Assembly: GCF_013003985.1 (NCBI RefSeq)
Contig: NZ_CP053073.1
Coordinates: forward strand, 2,480,001 to 2,544,000
From: Usitatibacter palustris
Lineage (GTDB): Bacteria; Pseudomonadota; Gammaproteobacteria; Burkholderiales; Usitatibacteraceae
DNA: 64,000 nt
Direction: 5' to 3'
Part shown: positions 53,006 to 61,821 of the stretch, one piece after another
Numbering within the stretch: the stretch's first letter is position 1
Layout of the letters: each line of letters begins with the position of its first letter
The notes under the pieces: generated by a model
Databases searched by the model: none
Seen by the model: only the letters and a program-made list of their open reading frames with translations
What the model was told of the DNA's origin: nothing
Program-made: the position numbers and the translations under genes

Positions 53006-54016
53006 GTGCTCTATTCCCTCGCCCGCGCCGCCCTCTTCAAGCTCGATCCCGAAGTCGCCCACGACGTAGCGCTGAAGTCGCTTTGCGCGCTCGGGCCCGG
53101 CGTTGCCCTGCTCGGCGCCGGCGCCGATGCGGGCGAGTCGAAGCGCGTGATGGGGCTGGACTTCCCGAACCCCGTCGGTCTCGCCGCGGGCCTCGACAAG
53201 AACGGCGAGTACATCGACGCGATGGCCGCGCTCGGTTTCGGCTTCCTCGAGATTGGCACCGTCACGCCGCGTCCACAAACCGGGAACCCCAAGCCACGCA
53301 TGTTCCGGCTGGTCGAGCACGAGGCGATCATCAACCGGCTGGGCTTCAACAACGTGGGGCTCGAGCAGCTCGTGAAGAACGTGGAGAAAGCGGCATTCCG
53401 CGGCGTGCTCGGCATCAACATCGGCAAGAACTTCGACACGCCCAACGAGCGCGCGGTGGACGACTACCTCGCCTGCCTCGATGGCGTCTACGAGCGGGCG
53501 ACCTACGTCACCGTGAACATATCGTCGCCCAACACGAAGAACCTGCGCGACCTGCAGTCGCCCGAGAAGCTCGACGAATTGCTCGCGGCGATCATGGCGC
53601 GGCGCGACGCGCTCGCCGCGAAGCACGGCCTGGTGAAGCCGATGGCACTCAAGGTCGCGCCCGATCTCGACGGCGAGCAGGTCGAGGCCATTGCCGGATT
53701 GGCGGTGAAGCATCGCATCGACGCGCTGATCGCCACCAATACGACCATCGACCGCACCGGCGTCGAAGGGCATCGAAACAGCGTCGAGGCGGGCGGTCTT
53801 TCGGGGCGCCCTTTGTTCGCAAAGTCCACCGCGACGCTGCGCGCGTTCGCGAAGGCGCTCGGCGGCAAGATCCCGCTCATCGGCGTGGGCGGCATCCTCG
53901 ACGGCAAGGACGCCAAGGCGAAGATCGACGCGGGGGCAAGCCTCGTGCAGGTCTACACCGGATTCATCTACCGCGGCCCGGACCTCATCGCCTCGGCGCG
54001 CAAGGCGCTTCGCTAG
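53006..54016 (+). CDS. pyrD: Dihydroorotate dehydrogenase, class 2
   Basis: 336 residues from a GTG at 53006 (VLYSLARAALFKLDPEVAHD, matching the usual PyrD start). Class 2 traits: N-terminal amphipathic helix pair for membrane and quinone contact, NPVGLAAGLDKNGEYIDA, the FMN site, and NISSPNTKNLRDLQ. Oxidises dihydroorotate with quinone in pyrimidine synthesis. The first base of its start codon is the last base of the CTAG flanking the MITE, and no ribosome site remains upstream. Confidence 0.93.
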   Translation: MLYSLARAALFKLDPEVAHDVALKSLCALGPGVALLGAGADAGESKRVMGLDFPNPVGLAAGLDKNGEYIDAMAALGFGFLEIGTVTPRPQTGNPKPRMFRLVEHEAIINRLGFNNVGLEQLVKNVEKAAFRGVLGINIGKNFDTPNERAVDDYLACLDGVYERATYVTVNISSPNTKNLRDLQSPEKLDELLAAIMARRDALAAKHGLVKPMALKVAPDLDGEQVEAIAGLAVKHRIDALIATNTTIDRTGVEGHRNSVEAGGLSGRPLFAKSTATLRAFAKALGGKIPLIGVGGILDGKDAKAKIDAGASLVQVYTGFIYRGPDLIASARKALR

Positions 54017-55065
54017 TGCGCATCGGCGTTCCCCGCGAGACCAAGGACGGCGAACGCCGTGTCGGGCTCGCGCCGGCGCAGATTCGTGCGCTTGTCGATG
54101 CGGGTCATGAGGTCCACGTGGAATCGGGCGCGGGCTTCGGCATCGGCGTGACCAACGGGGACTACGCACAGGCCGGTGCCACGGTCGGCGATGCGGCGAG
54201 TGCGTGGGCGAGCGAGCTCGTCGTGAAGGTGAAGGAACTGCAGCCGGGCGAAGCTGAAGGCGTCGGTGCGGATTCCACGGTGTTCTCTTATCACCATCTT
54301 GCCGGCGAGCCCGCTCGCACGCGCGAGATGGCCTCGCGCGGCCTCACCGCCATTGCCTACGAACGCGTGCGCGACGAACAAGGCGGCTATCCCCTGCTTG
54401 CCCCGATGTCCGTCATGGCCGGGAAGATCGCGGTCCAGGTCGGCGCGCACCTCATGAGCCAGCAGCAGGGCGGCGCGGGCACCCTGCTCTCGGGTGCCAC
54501 GGGAAGCGAACCGGCTCGCGTGCTCGTGCTGGGTGCGGGCCATGCCGGTTCGAATGCCGCGCGTCTCGCCGCTGCCATGGGCGCGAATGTCACCGTGCTC
54601 TGCCGCAGCGAGAGGACGCGGGACGCGCTGCGCAACACATTGGGCGCCACCGCGACGATCGACATCGCGACGCCGGAATCCATCGAGGCAGCCGCCCTAT
54701 CCGCGGACCTCGTTGTCGGTGCGGTGTTCATTCCCGCGACACCCACGCCGAAGCTACTCCCGCGGACGCTCGTCGCACGCATGAAGCGCGGCGCGGTGAT
54801 CGTGGATATCTCGATCGATGCGGGCGGCGTGGCCGAGACCTCGCGTCCGACCTCGCACGCCGAGCCCACCTTCGTGAAGGAAGGCGTGGTGCACTACTGC
54901 GTGGCGAACATGCCGGCCGCGTTCGCGAAGAGCGGCACGCATGCGCTTGCGAGTGCGGTGCTGCCCTACGTCCTGGAGCTCGCGGGCAAGGGGATCGAGA
55001 ACGCCGTGCGCGACAACTCGGCGCTTCGCGCCGGCGTGGTGATCTGGAAAGGCGTGCCGGCGTGA
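54016..55065 (+). CDS. ald: Alanine dehydrogenase family protein
   Basis: 349 residues. Starts from a GTG sharing its G with the pyrD TAG stop (TAGTG). Landmarks: [30 protein letters not shown], the NAD fold [22 protein letters not shown], and [19 protein letters not shown]. Length and order fit Ald rather than PntA. It interconverts alanine and pyruvate plus ammonium; with NrfA producing ammonium nearby a link is conceivable but not shown. Confidence 0.9.
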   Translation: MRIGVPRETKDGERRVGLAPAQIRALVDAGHEVHVESGAGFGIGVTNGDYAQAGATVGDAASAWASELVVKVKELQPGEAEGVGADSTVFSYHHLAGEPARTREMASRGLTAIAYERVRDEQGGYPLLAPMSVMAGKIAVQVGAHLMSQQQGGAGTLLSGATGSEPARVLVLGAGHAGSNAARLAAAMGANVTVLCRSERTRDALRNTLGATATIDIATPESIEAAALSADLVVGAVFIPATPTPKLLPRTLVARMKRGAVIVDISIDAGGVAETSRPTSHAEPTFVKEGVVHYCVANMPAAFAKSGTHALASAVLPYVLELAGKGIENAVRDNSALRAGVVIWKGVPA

Positions 55066-55577
55066 GCCTCAAGGATCTCGCGTCGAGGATCGACGCACTC
55101 CTGCCGCAGACGCAGTGCACGAAGTGCGGCTACGCGGGCTGCGCGCCGTATGCCGATGCGATCGCGAGCGGTGTCGCCGACATCAACCAGTGCCCGCCGG
55201 GCGGGGATGAAGGTGTCGAGCAGCTCGCCGCGCTCCTCGGACGCGAGGTGAAGCCGCTCAATCCGGACAATGGCCTCTACCGTCCTCCGCAGGTCGCGTT
55301 CATCGACGAGGCCATCTGCATCGGCTGCATGAAGTGCATCGACGTGTGTCCCGTGGACGCGATCGTGGGCGCCACGAAGCTCATGCACACCGTGATCGCC
55401 GAGTGGTGCACGGGCTGCGAACTGTGCATCCCGCCCTGCCCCGTCGATTGCATTTCGCTCGAGCCGGTCGATGCGCTGCCCGATGCGGACCTCTCGCGCG
55501 ATCGCTTCGCCTTCCACAACTTCCGCCTGCAACGCGACCGCGACGAGCGCGCCGCGAAGCTCGCCGCCTACGAATGA
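55062..55577 (+). CDS. RnfB-like iron-sulfur protein without membrane anchor
   Basis: 171 residues from a GTG overlapping the ald stop. An Fe-S domain ([11 protein letters not shown], later CPPGG) near residues 18-48 is followed by two ferredoxin clusters, [11 protein letters not shown] and [11 protein letters not shown]. RnfB/RsxB has in addition an N-terminal membrane helix, which is missing here. No other rnf genes are present. Such stand-alone forms next to nth are common in Betaproteobacteria; their role is unsettled. Confidence 0.85.
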   Translation: MSLKDLASRIDALLPQTQCTKCGYAGCAPYADAIASGVADINQCPPGGDEGVEQLAALLGREVKPLNPDNGLYRPPQVAFIDEAICIGCMKCIDVCPVDAIVGATKLMHTVIAEWCTGCELCIPPCPVDCISLEPVDALPDADLSRDRFAFHNFRLQRDRDERAAKLAAYE

Positions 55578-56245
55578 CCCCCGCCAAGCGCCACGAGTTC
55601 TTCAGCCGCCTGAAAAAGGCGATGCCCGACCCGAAGAGCGAGCTCGACCACGCCACGCCCTTCGAGCTGCTGGTCGCCGTGATCCTCTCCGCGCAGGCGA
55701 CCGACAAGGGCGTGAATGTCGCCACCGCGAAGCTCTTCCCGGTCGCCAACACGCCCAAGGCACTCGCGGCGATGGGCGAAGAGAAACTGATGGAGTACAT
55801 CAAGACGATCGGGCTCTTCCGCATGAAGGCGAAGAACGTCGTGGCGATGTCGAAGATCCTGCTCGAGAAGCACGGCGGCGACGTGCCCCGCTCGCGCGAG
55901 GCGCTCGAAGCGCTGCCCGGCGTGGGCCGCAAGACCGCGAACGTGGTGCTCAACGTCGCCTTCGGCGAGCAGACCATTGCGGTCGACACGCATGTCTTCC
56001 GTGTGGGCAATCGAACGGGCCTCGCGCCCGGCAAGGACGTGCTGGAAGTCGAGCTGAAGCTCCTCAAGGTGACGCCCCCTGAGTTCCTGCAGCACGCGCA
56101 CCACTGGCTGATCCTGCACGGCCGCTACACATGCCTCGCCCGCAAGCCCCTCTGCCCGCAATGTGTCGTGCGCGAGCAGTGCGAGTTCAAGGACAAGACA
56201 CCCGCGGAGCCGCCCGCGAAGAAGACCCGCCGGGTCGGAACCTGA
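55574..56245 (+). CDS. nth: Endonuclease III
   Basis: 223 residues. HhH motif [19 protein letters not shown] with catalytic Lys, then [15 protein letters not shown] with catalytic Asp, and the [4Fe-4S] loop [17 protein letters not shown]. Removes oxidised pyrimidines from DNA. The start overlaps the previous stop (ATGA), the usual rnfB-nth pairing. Confidence 0.95.
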   Translation: MTPAKRHEFFSRLKKAMPDPKSELDHATPFELLVAVILSAQATDKGVNVATAKLFPVANTPKALAAMGEEKLMEYIKTIGLFRMKAKNVVAMSKILLEKHGGDVPRSREALEALPGVGRKTANVVLNVAFGEQTIAVDTHVFRVGNRTGLAPGKDVLEVELKLLKVTPPEFLQHAHHWLILHGRYTCLARKPLCPQCVVREQCEFKDKTPAEPPAKKTRRVGT

Positions 56246-56667
56246 TGTTCAGCCCGACGCGCGACCAGGTCCGCGAATTCTTCTTCGGCGTGTGGCAGAA
56301 GTCCCAGGCCGGACAGGCGCTCACGCCGCTCGAATCGATGGCGCTCGCGATCATGCTCGAGCATCCCGAGTACCACGAGGTCCTCGGGGACCGCGAGCGA
56401 TACGCGAACAAGGAGTGGACGCCCGAGCAGGGCGAGAGCAATCCATTCCTGCACCTCTCGATGCACCTCGCGATCGAGGAGCAGCTCTCGATCGACCATC
56501 CGCCGGGTATTCGGGTCGAAGTGGAGCGGCTCTCACGCAAACTGGATTCCGCGATGGCCGCGCGCCATGCGGTGATGGAGTGCCTTGCGGAACAGGTGTG
56601 GCAGGCTCAGCGCAACGGCGTGGCCTTCAGCAACGAGGCCTACCTCGAGTGTTTGCGCAAGGCTTAG
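56245..56667 (+). CDS. DUF1841 protein
   Basis: 140 residues matching DUF1841: [19 protein letters not shown] at the start and NPFLHLSMHLAIEEQLSIDHPPGI in the middle, with conserved histidines. Function unknown; small, soluble, helical. Its ATG overlaps the nth stop (TGATG). Confidence 0.9.
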   Translation: MFSPTRDQVREFFFGVWQKSQAGQALTPLESMALAIMLEHPEYHEVLGDRERYANKEWTPEQGESNPFLHLSMHLAIEEQLSIDHPPGIRVEVERLSRKLDSAMAARHAVMECLAEQVWQAQRNGVAFSNEAYLECLRKA

Positions 56668-56674
56668 GTCGGGT

Positions 56675-57058
56675 CTAATCGGATAGCAGCGCCCAGGCCA
56701 CCATCCCGATGAAGAACACGCAGAACACGAACAGCGCCACGTAGGTCACTACCGACCACTTTTGTTTCCATGGCGGTGGTCGCGGGCCTTTTTCGTGCGC
56801 CTTGCGCAGCGCTTCGACGTAGGTGTAGTAGCTGCCGAACACCAGCCAGAACTTCGGCGGCAGTGCCACCAGTCCCATCATCGCAAGGAGTGTTGCCAGG
56901 GCCTTCAAGCCGTAGTGGTCCAGCGCAGCGTAGATCCCGATGAAGGCCGCGCTACCCACGACATGAATCAGCACACTCCACCGAAACTCGTGGAACTCCG
57001 CCTCCGTCGGCGCAACAAAAAAGCCCGGCGCAGGGCCGGGCTTTTCGGGGACGTGCAT
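56675..57058 (-). CDS. Small membrane protein of unknown function
   Basis: About 127 residues from ATG 57058 (GTG at 57064 also in frame). Three hydrophobic segments: VLIHVVGSAAFIGIYAAL, LATLLAMMGLVALPPKFWLVF and YVALFVFCVFFIGMVAWALL, with a basic loop between the last two. I recognise no family. Oddly, codons for residues 6-15 fall within the terminator hairpin of the upstream cytochrome gene, so the true start may be a GTG at 56974 just before the first membrane segment. Confidence 0.55.
   Translation of the reverse strand: MHVPEKPGPAPGFFVAPTEAEFHEFRWSVLIHVVGSAAFIGIYAALDHYGLKALATLLAMMGLVALPPKFWLVFGSYYTYVEALRKAHEKGPRPPPWKQKWSVVTYVALFVFCVFFIGMVAWALLSD
57019..57045 (-). terminator. Terminator after the tandem cytochrome c genes
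   Basis: An 11-bp perfect stem (AAAAGCCCGGC/GCCGGGCTTTT) with loop GCAGG. On the minus strand the stem ends in a run of six T. It lies 21 bases after the stop of the second cytochrome gene and inside the 5' part of the following open frame. Confidence 0.85.
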
Positions 57059-57065
57059 GGCCACG

Positions 57066-57386
57066 TCAGTACTTGACCGACAGTCCCTTGAGGCCCGAGT
57101 AGTACGCGGCGAGGTCGTTGATGTCCCTCACCGAGAGGTTCGCGGCCTGGCCCTTCATGATCTCGTTCTTGCGCTTGCCATTCTTGTAGTGGTTGAGCGC
57201 GGCGACCATGTAGTCGAAATGCTGGCCGGCGAGGTTCGGGAATTCCGGGCTGACGCTGACGCCGGCTTCGCCGTGGCAAGCCTTGCAGGGCTCGGCCTTC
57301 TTCTTGCCGGCAGCGCCGTCACCGCTGGCGACCGCGGGAAGCGCGGCGGCGAGCACGGAGGCGAGGAGGATCGTCTTCAGGTTCAT
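57066..57386 (-). CDS. Monoheme class I cytochrome c, downstream copy
   Basis: 106 residues. Signal peptide ending VASG near residue 22, heme site CKACH near residue 34, and the distal ligand Met expected in EIMKGQAANLS. The pattern (PNLAGQHFDYMVAALNHYKNGKR) is that of the cytochrome c4/c553-like domain that feeds oxidases. It lies 11 bases after a paralogous gene. Confidence 0.9.
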   Translation of the reverse strand: MNLKTILLASVLAAALPAVASGDGAAGKKKAEPCKACHGEAGVSVSPEFPNLAGQHFDYMVAALNHYKNGKRKNEIMKGQAANLSVRDINDLAAYYSGLKGLSVKY

Positions 57387-57397
57387 GTTCGCGCCCC

Positions 57398-57733
57398 TCA
57401 CTTCGTCGCCGACGTCGGGACGGCCGCGCCGTAATAGGCGGCGATGTCCTCGATGTCCTTGTCGGAGAGGTCCGCGGCGATGGCCTTCATCGTCGGGTGG
57501 TCGCGTTCGCCCTTCTTGTAGGCCTTCAGCGCCGCGGCGATGTACGCCGGATGCTGGCCGCCGAGCTTGGGCACGTTGTAGACCTCGGGGAACGCGGTCT
57601 TCCAGCCGGGGATGCCGTGGCAGCCCTGGCACTGGTAGTTCTTGTGTCGCCCTGCGACGGGATCGCCGGCCGCTTGCGCGCCCAGCGAGAGGACCGCAGC
57701 AACGGCGGCAACAGCGATTCGGGGAGAAAACAT
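57398..57733 (-). CDS. Monoheme class I cytochrome c, upstream copy
   Basis: 111 residues. Signal peptide ending QAAG near residue 23, heme site CQGCH near residue 35, distal Met in DHPTMKAIAADLS. Paralogue of the next gene (KLGGQHPAYIAAALKAYKKGER versus NLAGQHFDYMVAALNHYKNGKR, read in parts), so the pair resembles a split cytochrome c4. Likely periplasmic electron carriers. Confidence 0.9.
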   Translation of the reverse strand: MFSPRIAVAAVAAVLSLGAQAAGDPVAGRHKNYQCQGCHGIPGWKTAFPEVYNVPKLGGQHPAYIAAALKAYKKGERDHPTMKAIAADLSDKDIEDIAAYYGAAVPTSATK

Positions 57734-57776
57734 GGGGACGTTTTGGGCTTCTGTTGGTTATCTTTTTGCGCGCGCC

Positions 57777-57785
57777 ATTATAGCA
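57777..57785 (-). promoter_or_regulatory. Extended -10 promoter of the tandem cytochromes
   Basis: The minus strand reads TGCTATAAT, a perfect extended -10 element, 43 bases before the cytochrome ATG. It overlaps the last codons of the upstream cupin gene. No -35 box is needed for this class. Confidence 0.65.
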
Positions 57786-58251
57786 GCGCGGCACCCTTCC
57801 TTCCACCGGTGCGGACGTAGAGCAGGCATCCGGTTTCGGTGCGGATCGCGCCGTGGCGCAGGCCCGCGGGCGCGTAGTGGAAATCCCCCGCCTTGCAGAA
57901 GACATCGCCCAGCCACACTTCGCCCTCGAGGACGAGGCTCTCTTCGGGCGTGGGATGGCCGTGCGCGGGCAGCGAGGCGCCCGGCTCGAGCTTGAGGATG
58001 CAGGCGTAGTGGCCGGCGAGGTCGACGAGGCGCTTCTCCATCACGTTGGGCGCGATCGTCCGCCACGAACCTTCACCGCGGTGGACCGTCACGAAGTCCC
58101 CGCCCTGCTTGAGCGCGACGACATCGGCCATCAATTTCGCGCGCATCGCGCCCACGCGCACGGGCGCGGGCTCGATGGGGGCGAGCGCTTCGAAGAGCTC
58201 GCCTTCGAGGAGCGCATCCAGCACGGGATTGGGCTCGCCGCGGAGCTTCAT
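57778..58251 (-). CDS. Cupin-domain anti-sigma-like protein, ChrR type
   Basis: 157 residues. The C-terminal cupin is clear: HGHPTPEESLVLEGEVWLGD and FHYAPAGLRHGAIRTETG, with His/Glu metal ligands, like the C-terminal domain of ChrR. The N-terminal 55 residues lack the H-x3-C-x2-C zinc site of ChrR anti-sigma domains. Its start overlaps the stop of the ECF sigma gene (ATGA), so it probably controls or senses for that sigma factor despite the missing zinc motif. Confidence 0.8.
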   Translation of the reverse strand: MKLRGEPNPVLDALLEGELFEALAPIEPAPVRVGAMRAKLMADVVALKQGGDFVTVHRGEGSWRTIAPNVMEKRLVDLAGHYACILKLEPGASLPAHGHPTPEESLVLEGEVWLGDVFCKAGDFHYAPAGLRHGAIRTETGCLLYVRTGGRKGAALL

Positions 58252-58916
58252 CAGTGCGGGGCCCCCAGGTCGGCATGCAGTTGCGCGAGAGCACGGCGGA
58301 TGTAGGTCTTCACGGAGCCGAGCGGCAGTTGCGCGTGTGCCGCGATCTCCTGGTGCGTCAGGCCGCGGAAGAATGCGAGCGCAATGAGTTGCCGCTGCAG
58401 GGGCGTGAGGGCCGCGAGGGCGCGATGCAGGTCCTCGTGGCCATCGCAGGCAGCGAGGAGGTCCAGGGGATCGTCGGACGTAGCGCGATTCTCGGCGCTG
58501 GCGAGACTCTCCGGATCGGCGTGCGGCTCCGCGGGCTCCGCTCGCCGGAGGTAGTCGAGGGCACGGCTGCGGCAGATCGTGAGCAGCCACGTGACGGGTC
58601 CGCCGCGAAGGGCGTCATAGGTCGCGGCGCTGCGCCACACCTGCAGGAATACGTCCACTGCGACTTCCTCGGCGGCTTCGCGCGTGCGGACGATGCGAAG
58701 CGCAAGACCGTACACGCGGCCGACGGTGGCCGCATGGAGTTCCTCGAGGGCCTTTTCGTCGCCACGGGCAATGGCTTCGATCATCGATGCGAGGCTCCGG
58801 TCGCGCTGCTCCCGCGCCGCGGCATCCGGCGCGCTCGTTCCACTACGCGAGGCGGGCGATTCCGGATTTGGCATCCGGGCCTGTTCGGCCGCTTCGTCCT
58901 CGCGATGACGGGCCAT
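58251..58916 (-). CDS. ECF-family RNA polymerase sigma factor
   Basis: 221 residues. Region 2 (ALRIVRTREAAEEVAVDVFLQVWRS), region 4 (LTPLQRQLIALAFFRGLTHQEIAAHAQLPLGSVKTYIRRAL). Resembles the RpoE/ChrR-linked ECF11-like group. A 40-residue charged extension precedes region 2; a later ATG at 58874 is possible. It follows the GGDEF/EAL gene by one base and is coupled to the cupin gene. Targets unknown. Confidence 0.88.
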   Translation of the reverse strand: MARHREDEAAEQARMPNPESPASRSGTSAPDAAAREQRDRSLASMIEAIARGDEKALEELHAATVGRVYGLALRIVRTREAAEEVAVDVFLQVWRSAATYDALRGGPVTWLLTICRSRALDYLRRAEPAEPHADPESLASAENRATSDDPLDLLAACDGHEDLHRALAALTPLQRQLIALAFFRGLTHQEIAAHAQLPLGSVKTYIRRALAQLHADLGAPH

Positions 58917-58917
58917 G

Positions 58918-60657
58918 TCAGGCAGCGTCGAACAGCGCTTCCCAGGGCCGGGGCGGCGAGAGATAGAAGCCCTGCCCCCAGGTGATGCCGATCTGTATGA
59001 GCTTCTTCGCGATCTCCTCGTTCTCGACGTACTCGGCCACCGTCTGCAGGCCCAGGCTCGTGCCGATCTTCTGGATCGATTCGACCAGCGCGTAGTCGAG
59101 GTAGCTCTTCGCGACGCCCTTCACGAACAGGCCGTCGATCTTGATGCCGTCGACCGGGAAATGCTTGAGGTAGTTGAACGACGAGAGGCCGCTGCCGAAG
59201 TCGTCGAGGTAGAAGCGCACGCCGATCGCGCGCAGCGATTCGATGAGGGCCCGCGCGCGCTCCACGCTCGCGATGGCCGCGGTCTCCGTGATCTCGAAGT
59301 ACAGCGCCTGCGGCGGCACGTTGAAGTGCGCGAGCTTCTCCTGCAGGAACTCCGCGAAATCCGGGCTCGAGAGCGTGTGGCCCGAAAGGTTGATCGAGAA
59401 TTCCGCGGGGTTGGGCGTGCCGCGATGCTTCGCGAGGCGCCGGTAGTCGCCGAACGCGCGCTCGATCACCCAGCGGTCGATCGTGCGCATGAGGTCGTAG
59501 CGCTCGGCGACGGGAATGAAGGACATCGGCAGGATCAGCTCGCCGCCGGTGTCGCTCATGCGCAGCAGCGCTTCGACGCGGCCGGGCGGGAGCTTGTTGG
59601 GGCTGTCGATCGGCAGGATCGGCTGGTAGAGCAGCGTGAAGGCCCCTTCGGCGAGCGCGTCGTTGATGCGTTTGAGCCACCCGCGGCTCGTCTGGCGCAT
59701 GTACTGCGTGGTGCTCGCGTCGTGGAACGCGAACACGCGGTTGCGCCCCTGCTCCTTCGCGGTGAAGCACGCAGTGTCGGCCTCGCTGAAGATGGCGGCG
59801 ATGCCCGGCGTGAGGCGCGTGATCGCCACCACGCCGATGCTGACGCCGACCTGGAAGGCCTTGTCGGTCCATTCGAATTGCCAACCCTGGACGGCGTCGC
59901 GGATGCGCGTGGCCGCTTCCATCGCGTACTCCGCGCTCACGTTCTCCAGCACCACCGCGAATTCGTCGCCGCCGATGCGCGCGAGCACTTCGTCCTCGCG
60001 CAGGCACGACTGGATGAGCGGCGCGATGCGCCTCAGCAGTTCATCGCCGGCGAGATGGCCGAAGGAATCGTTGATGCGGTGGAAAAAATCGATGTCGATG
60101 TAGAGCAGCGCATGCGTGCTGCCCTGCCCCTTCGCGGTGACCATCACCATTTCCAGCCGTTCCTCGAGCGTCTTGCGATTCGCGAGGCCCGTGAGCGGGT
60201 CGTGGCTGGTGAGGAAGAAGATCTGCTGGCGCGCCGTGTCGAGCTTCTCCTGCAATCGCCCCTGGCGCGCGGCGAAGTCCTGCGCAAGTTGCAGGACCTC
60301 GTGCTTCATGTTCTCGAGCGGCGGCGTGAGCTCGGGGAGCGGGGGCTGCTCGCCGCCACTGACCACGTGCCGCACCGCCTCGCTCACGGCTTCCACTTCG
60401 CCCACGACAGCACGGGCCGCCAGGCGCGAGAGGGCCGCCACCGAGACGACGCTCGCGGCGAGCGCGGTGACGAAGATCCAGGCCTGCATCTCGATCGACG
60501 TGCCCAGCGCCGCGCGCATGAACACGAAGACGGCGCAGAACACGGCAATGGGGATCAGCCCCAGCCCGAAGAGTCGGCCGGCGAGGCGCCCGAGGGACTC
60601 CTTGCGGGGCGTCGGGGCCGGAGGTGCCGGGGTCGGTGTCGGGGTCGTAGTCGTCAC
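58918..60657 (-). CDS. Membrane GGDEF-EAL cyclic-di-GMP protein
   Basis: 579 residues from a GTG. Two membrane segments (residues about 25-50 and 58-80) with no large periplasmic loop, then a HAMP-like linker, a GGDEF domain with intact active site (RIGGDEFAVVL) and an EAL domain starting FTLLYQPI with the signature VEALLRM and DDFGSGLSSFNYLK. Both domains look catalytically possible, so it may make and degrade cyclic di-GMP. It precedes the sigma factor gene. Confidence 0.9.
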   Translation of the reverse strand: MTTTTPTPTPAPPAPTPRKESLGRLAGRLFGLGLIPIAVFCAVFVFMRAALGTSIEMQAWIFVTALAASVVSVAALSRLAARAVVGEVEAVSEAVRHVVSGGEQPPLPELTPPLENMKHEVLQLAQDFAARQGRLQEKLDTARQQIFFLTSHDPLTGLANRKTLEERLEMVMVTAKGQGSTHALLYIDIDFFHRINDSFGHLAGDELLRRIAPLIQSCLREDEVLARIGGDEFAVVLENVSAEYAMEAATRIRDAVQGWQFEWTDKAFQVGVSIGVVAITRLTPGIAAIFSEADTACFTAKEQGRNRVFAFHDASTTQYMRQTSRGWLKRINDALAEGAFTLLYQPILPIDSPNKLPPGRVEALLRMSDTGGELILPMSFIPVAERYDLMRTIDRWVIERAFGDYRRLAKHRGTPNPAEFSINLSGHTLSSPDFAEFLQEKLAHFNVPPQALYFEITETAAIASVERARALIESLRAIGVRFYLDDFGSGLSSFNYLKHFPVDGIKIDGLFVKGVAKSYLDYALVESIQKIGTSLGLQTVAEYVENEEIAKKLIQIGITWGQGFYLSPPRPWEALFDAA

Positions 60658-60664
60658 GGCGCTC

Positions 60665-61369
60665 TCAATTCACCGTCACGGGACCGTCGGTCCAGAGGCA
60701 GCGGCCGCCCGCTTCCTTGGCGATGCGCACGCACATCGCGGCGTGGCGCGCGATCTCCTCCGCGTCGGCGATGATCACTCGCAGCCTCGCCGGGCGCGCG
60801 GACTCGATGGCGCCGATGCCGGTGGTCGGTGTCGAAAGGTCGATGGCGAGCGAGTCCTGCCCGCGGGTAAGCCCCAGCCAGACTTCGAACAGCAGTTGCG
60901 TATCGAGGAGCGCGCCGTGAAGCGTACGGCGCGAGTTATCCACGCCGTATCGCTCGCACAACGCGTCGAGCGAATTGCGCTTGCCCGGATTGAGCTCGCG
61001 CGCCATCGCGAGCGTGTCGCACACCGTGCACACCGATTCGATCGGCGGGCGCTGCACGCGTGCGAGCTCGGCGTTGATGAAGGCGACGTCGAAGGGCGCG
61101 TTGTGGATCAGCAGCTCCGCGCCCGAAAGGAAATCGAGCAACTCGTCGGCGAGCTCGGCAAACAGCGGCTTGCCCGCAAGGTCCTCCGCGGTCATGCCGT
61201 GCACCTGGGTCGCGGCGATGTCGATGTCGCGCTCCGGGTTGAAATAGCGATGCAGCTGCCGCCCGGTGGGCCGGCGTCCGGAGAGCTCGATGCAGGCGAT
61301 CTCGATGATGCGGTGGCCCTGTTCGGGCTCGAGACCCGTGGTCTCCGTGTCGAGGACGATGCGCCTCAT
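60665..61369 (-). CDS. dnaQ: DNA polymerase III epsilon subunit
   Basis: 234 residues. Exonuclease motifs: [11 protein letters not shown] (Exo I), [14 protein letters not shown] (Exo II) and [14 protein letters not shown] (Exo III). Proofreading 3'-5' exonuclease of the replicase, with a C-terminal tail for binding the alpha subunit. Start overlaps the rnhA stop (ATGA), the usual rnhA-dnaQ arrangement. Confidence 0.94.
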   Translation of the reverse strand: MRRIVLDTETTGLEPEQGHRIIEIACIELSGRRPTGRQLHRYFNPERDIDIAATQVHGMTAEDLAGKPLFAELADELLDFLSGAELLIHNAPFDVAFINAELARVQRPPIESVCTVCDTLAMARELNPGKRNSLDALCERYGVDNSRRTLHGALLDTQLLFEVWLGLTRGQDSLAIDLSTPTTGIGAIESARPARLRVIIADAEEIARHAAMCVRIAKEAGGRCLWTDGPVTVN

Positions 61370-61821
61370 GCGAGCGCCACCTCGACACCGCGATTGGCCA
61401 GCGCATCGGCGCGTTCATTGCCTTCGTCGCCCGCGTGACCCTTCACCCACTTCCATTCGATCTCGTGCCCGTTGCGCGCTTCGTCCAGGAGCAACCAGAG
61501 ATCCACGTTCTTCACCGGCTCCCTGGCCGCGGTCTTCCAGCCGCGCGCCTTCCAGGCGTGGATCCACTCGGTGATGCCCTTCATGACGTACTGGGAGTCG
61601 GTGTGAAGGACGACCTGGCACGGGCGCCTCAGCGCGCCGAGTGCCTCGATCACAGCCGTGAGCTCCATGCGGTTGTTGGTGGTCGATCGCTCGCCGCCGA
61701 ACATCTCGCGCTCCTCGCCGTTGAACTTGAGCCACGCTCCCCACCCGCCCGGCCCGGGATTGCCCTTGCAAGCGCCGTCGGTGTAGATGTGGACCGCTTC
61801 TACCGCGGTTTTATTCTTCAA
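61366..61821 (-). CDS. rnhA: Ribonuclease HI
   Basis: 151 residues starting from a TTG directly after the methyltransferase TAA; no ATG or GTG is available before the first motif. [41 protein letters not shown] and [17 protein letters not shown] carry the four acidic catalytic residues. Degrades RNA in RNA-DNA hybrids. Confidence 0.95.
   Translation of the reverse strand: MKNKTAVEAVHIYTDGACKGNPGPGGWGAWLKFNGEEREMFGGERSTTNNRMELTAVIEALGALRRPCQVVLHTDSQYVMKGITEWIHAWKARGWKTAAREPVKNVDLWLLLDEARNGHEIEWKWVKGHAGDEGNERADALANRGVEVALA

Noticed and set aside
54016-55065. Transhydrogenase alpha subunit (PntA)
   Set aside because: Length and the single NAD fold without membrane spans fit alanine dehydrogenase, and no pntB follows.
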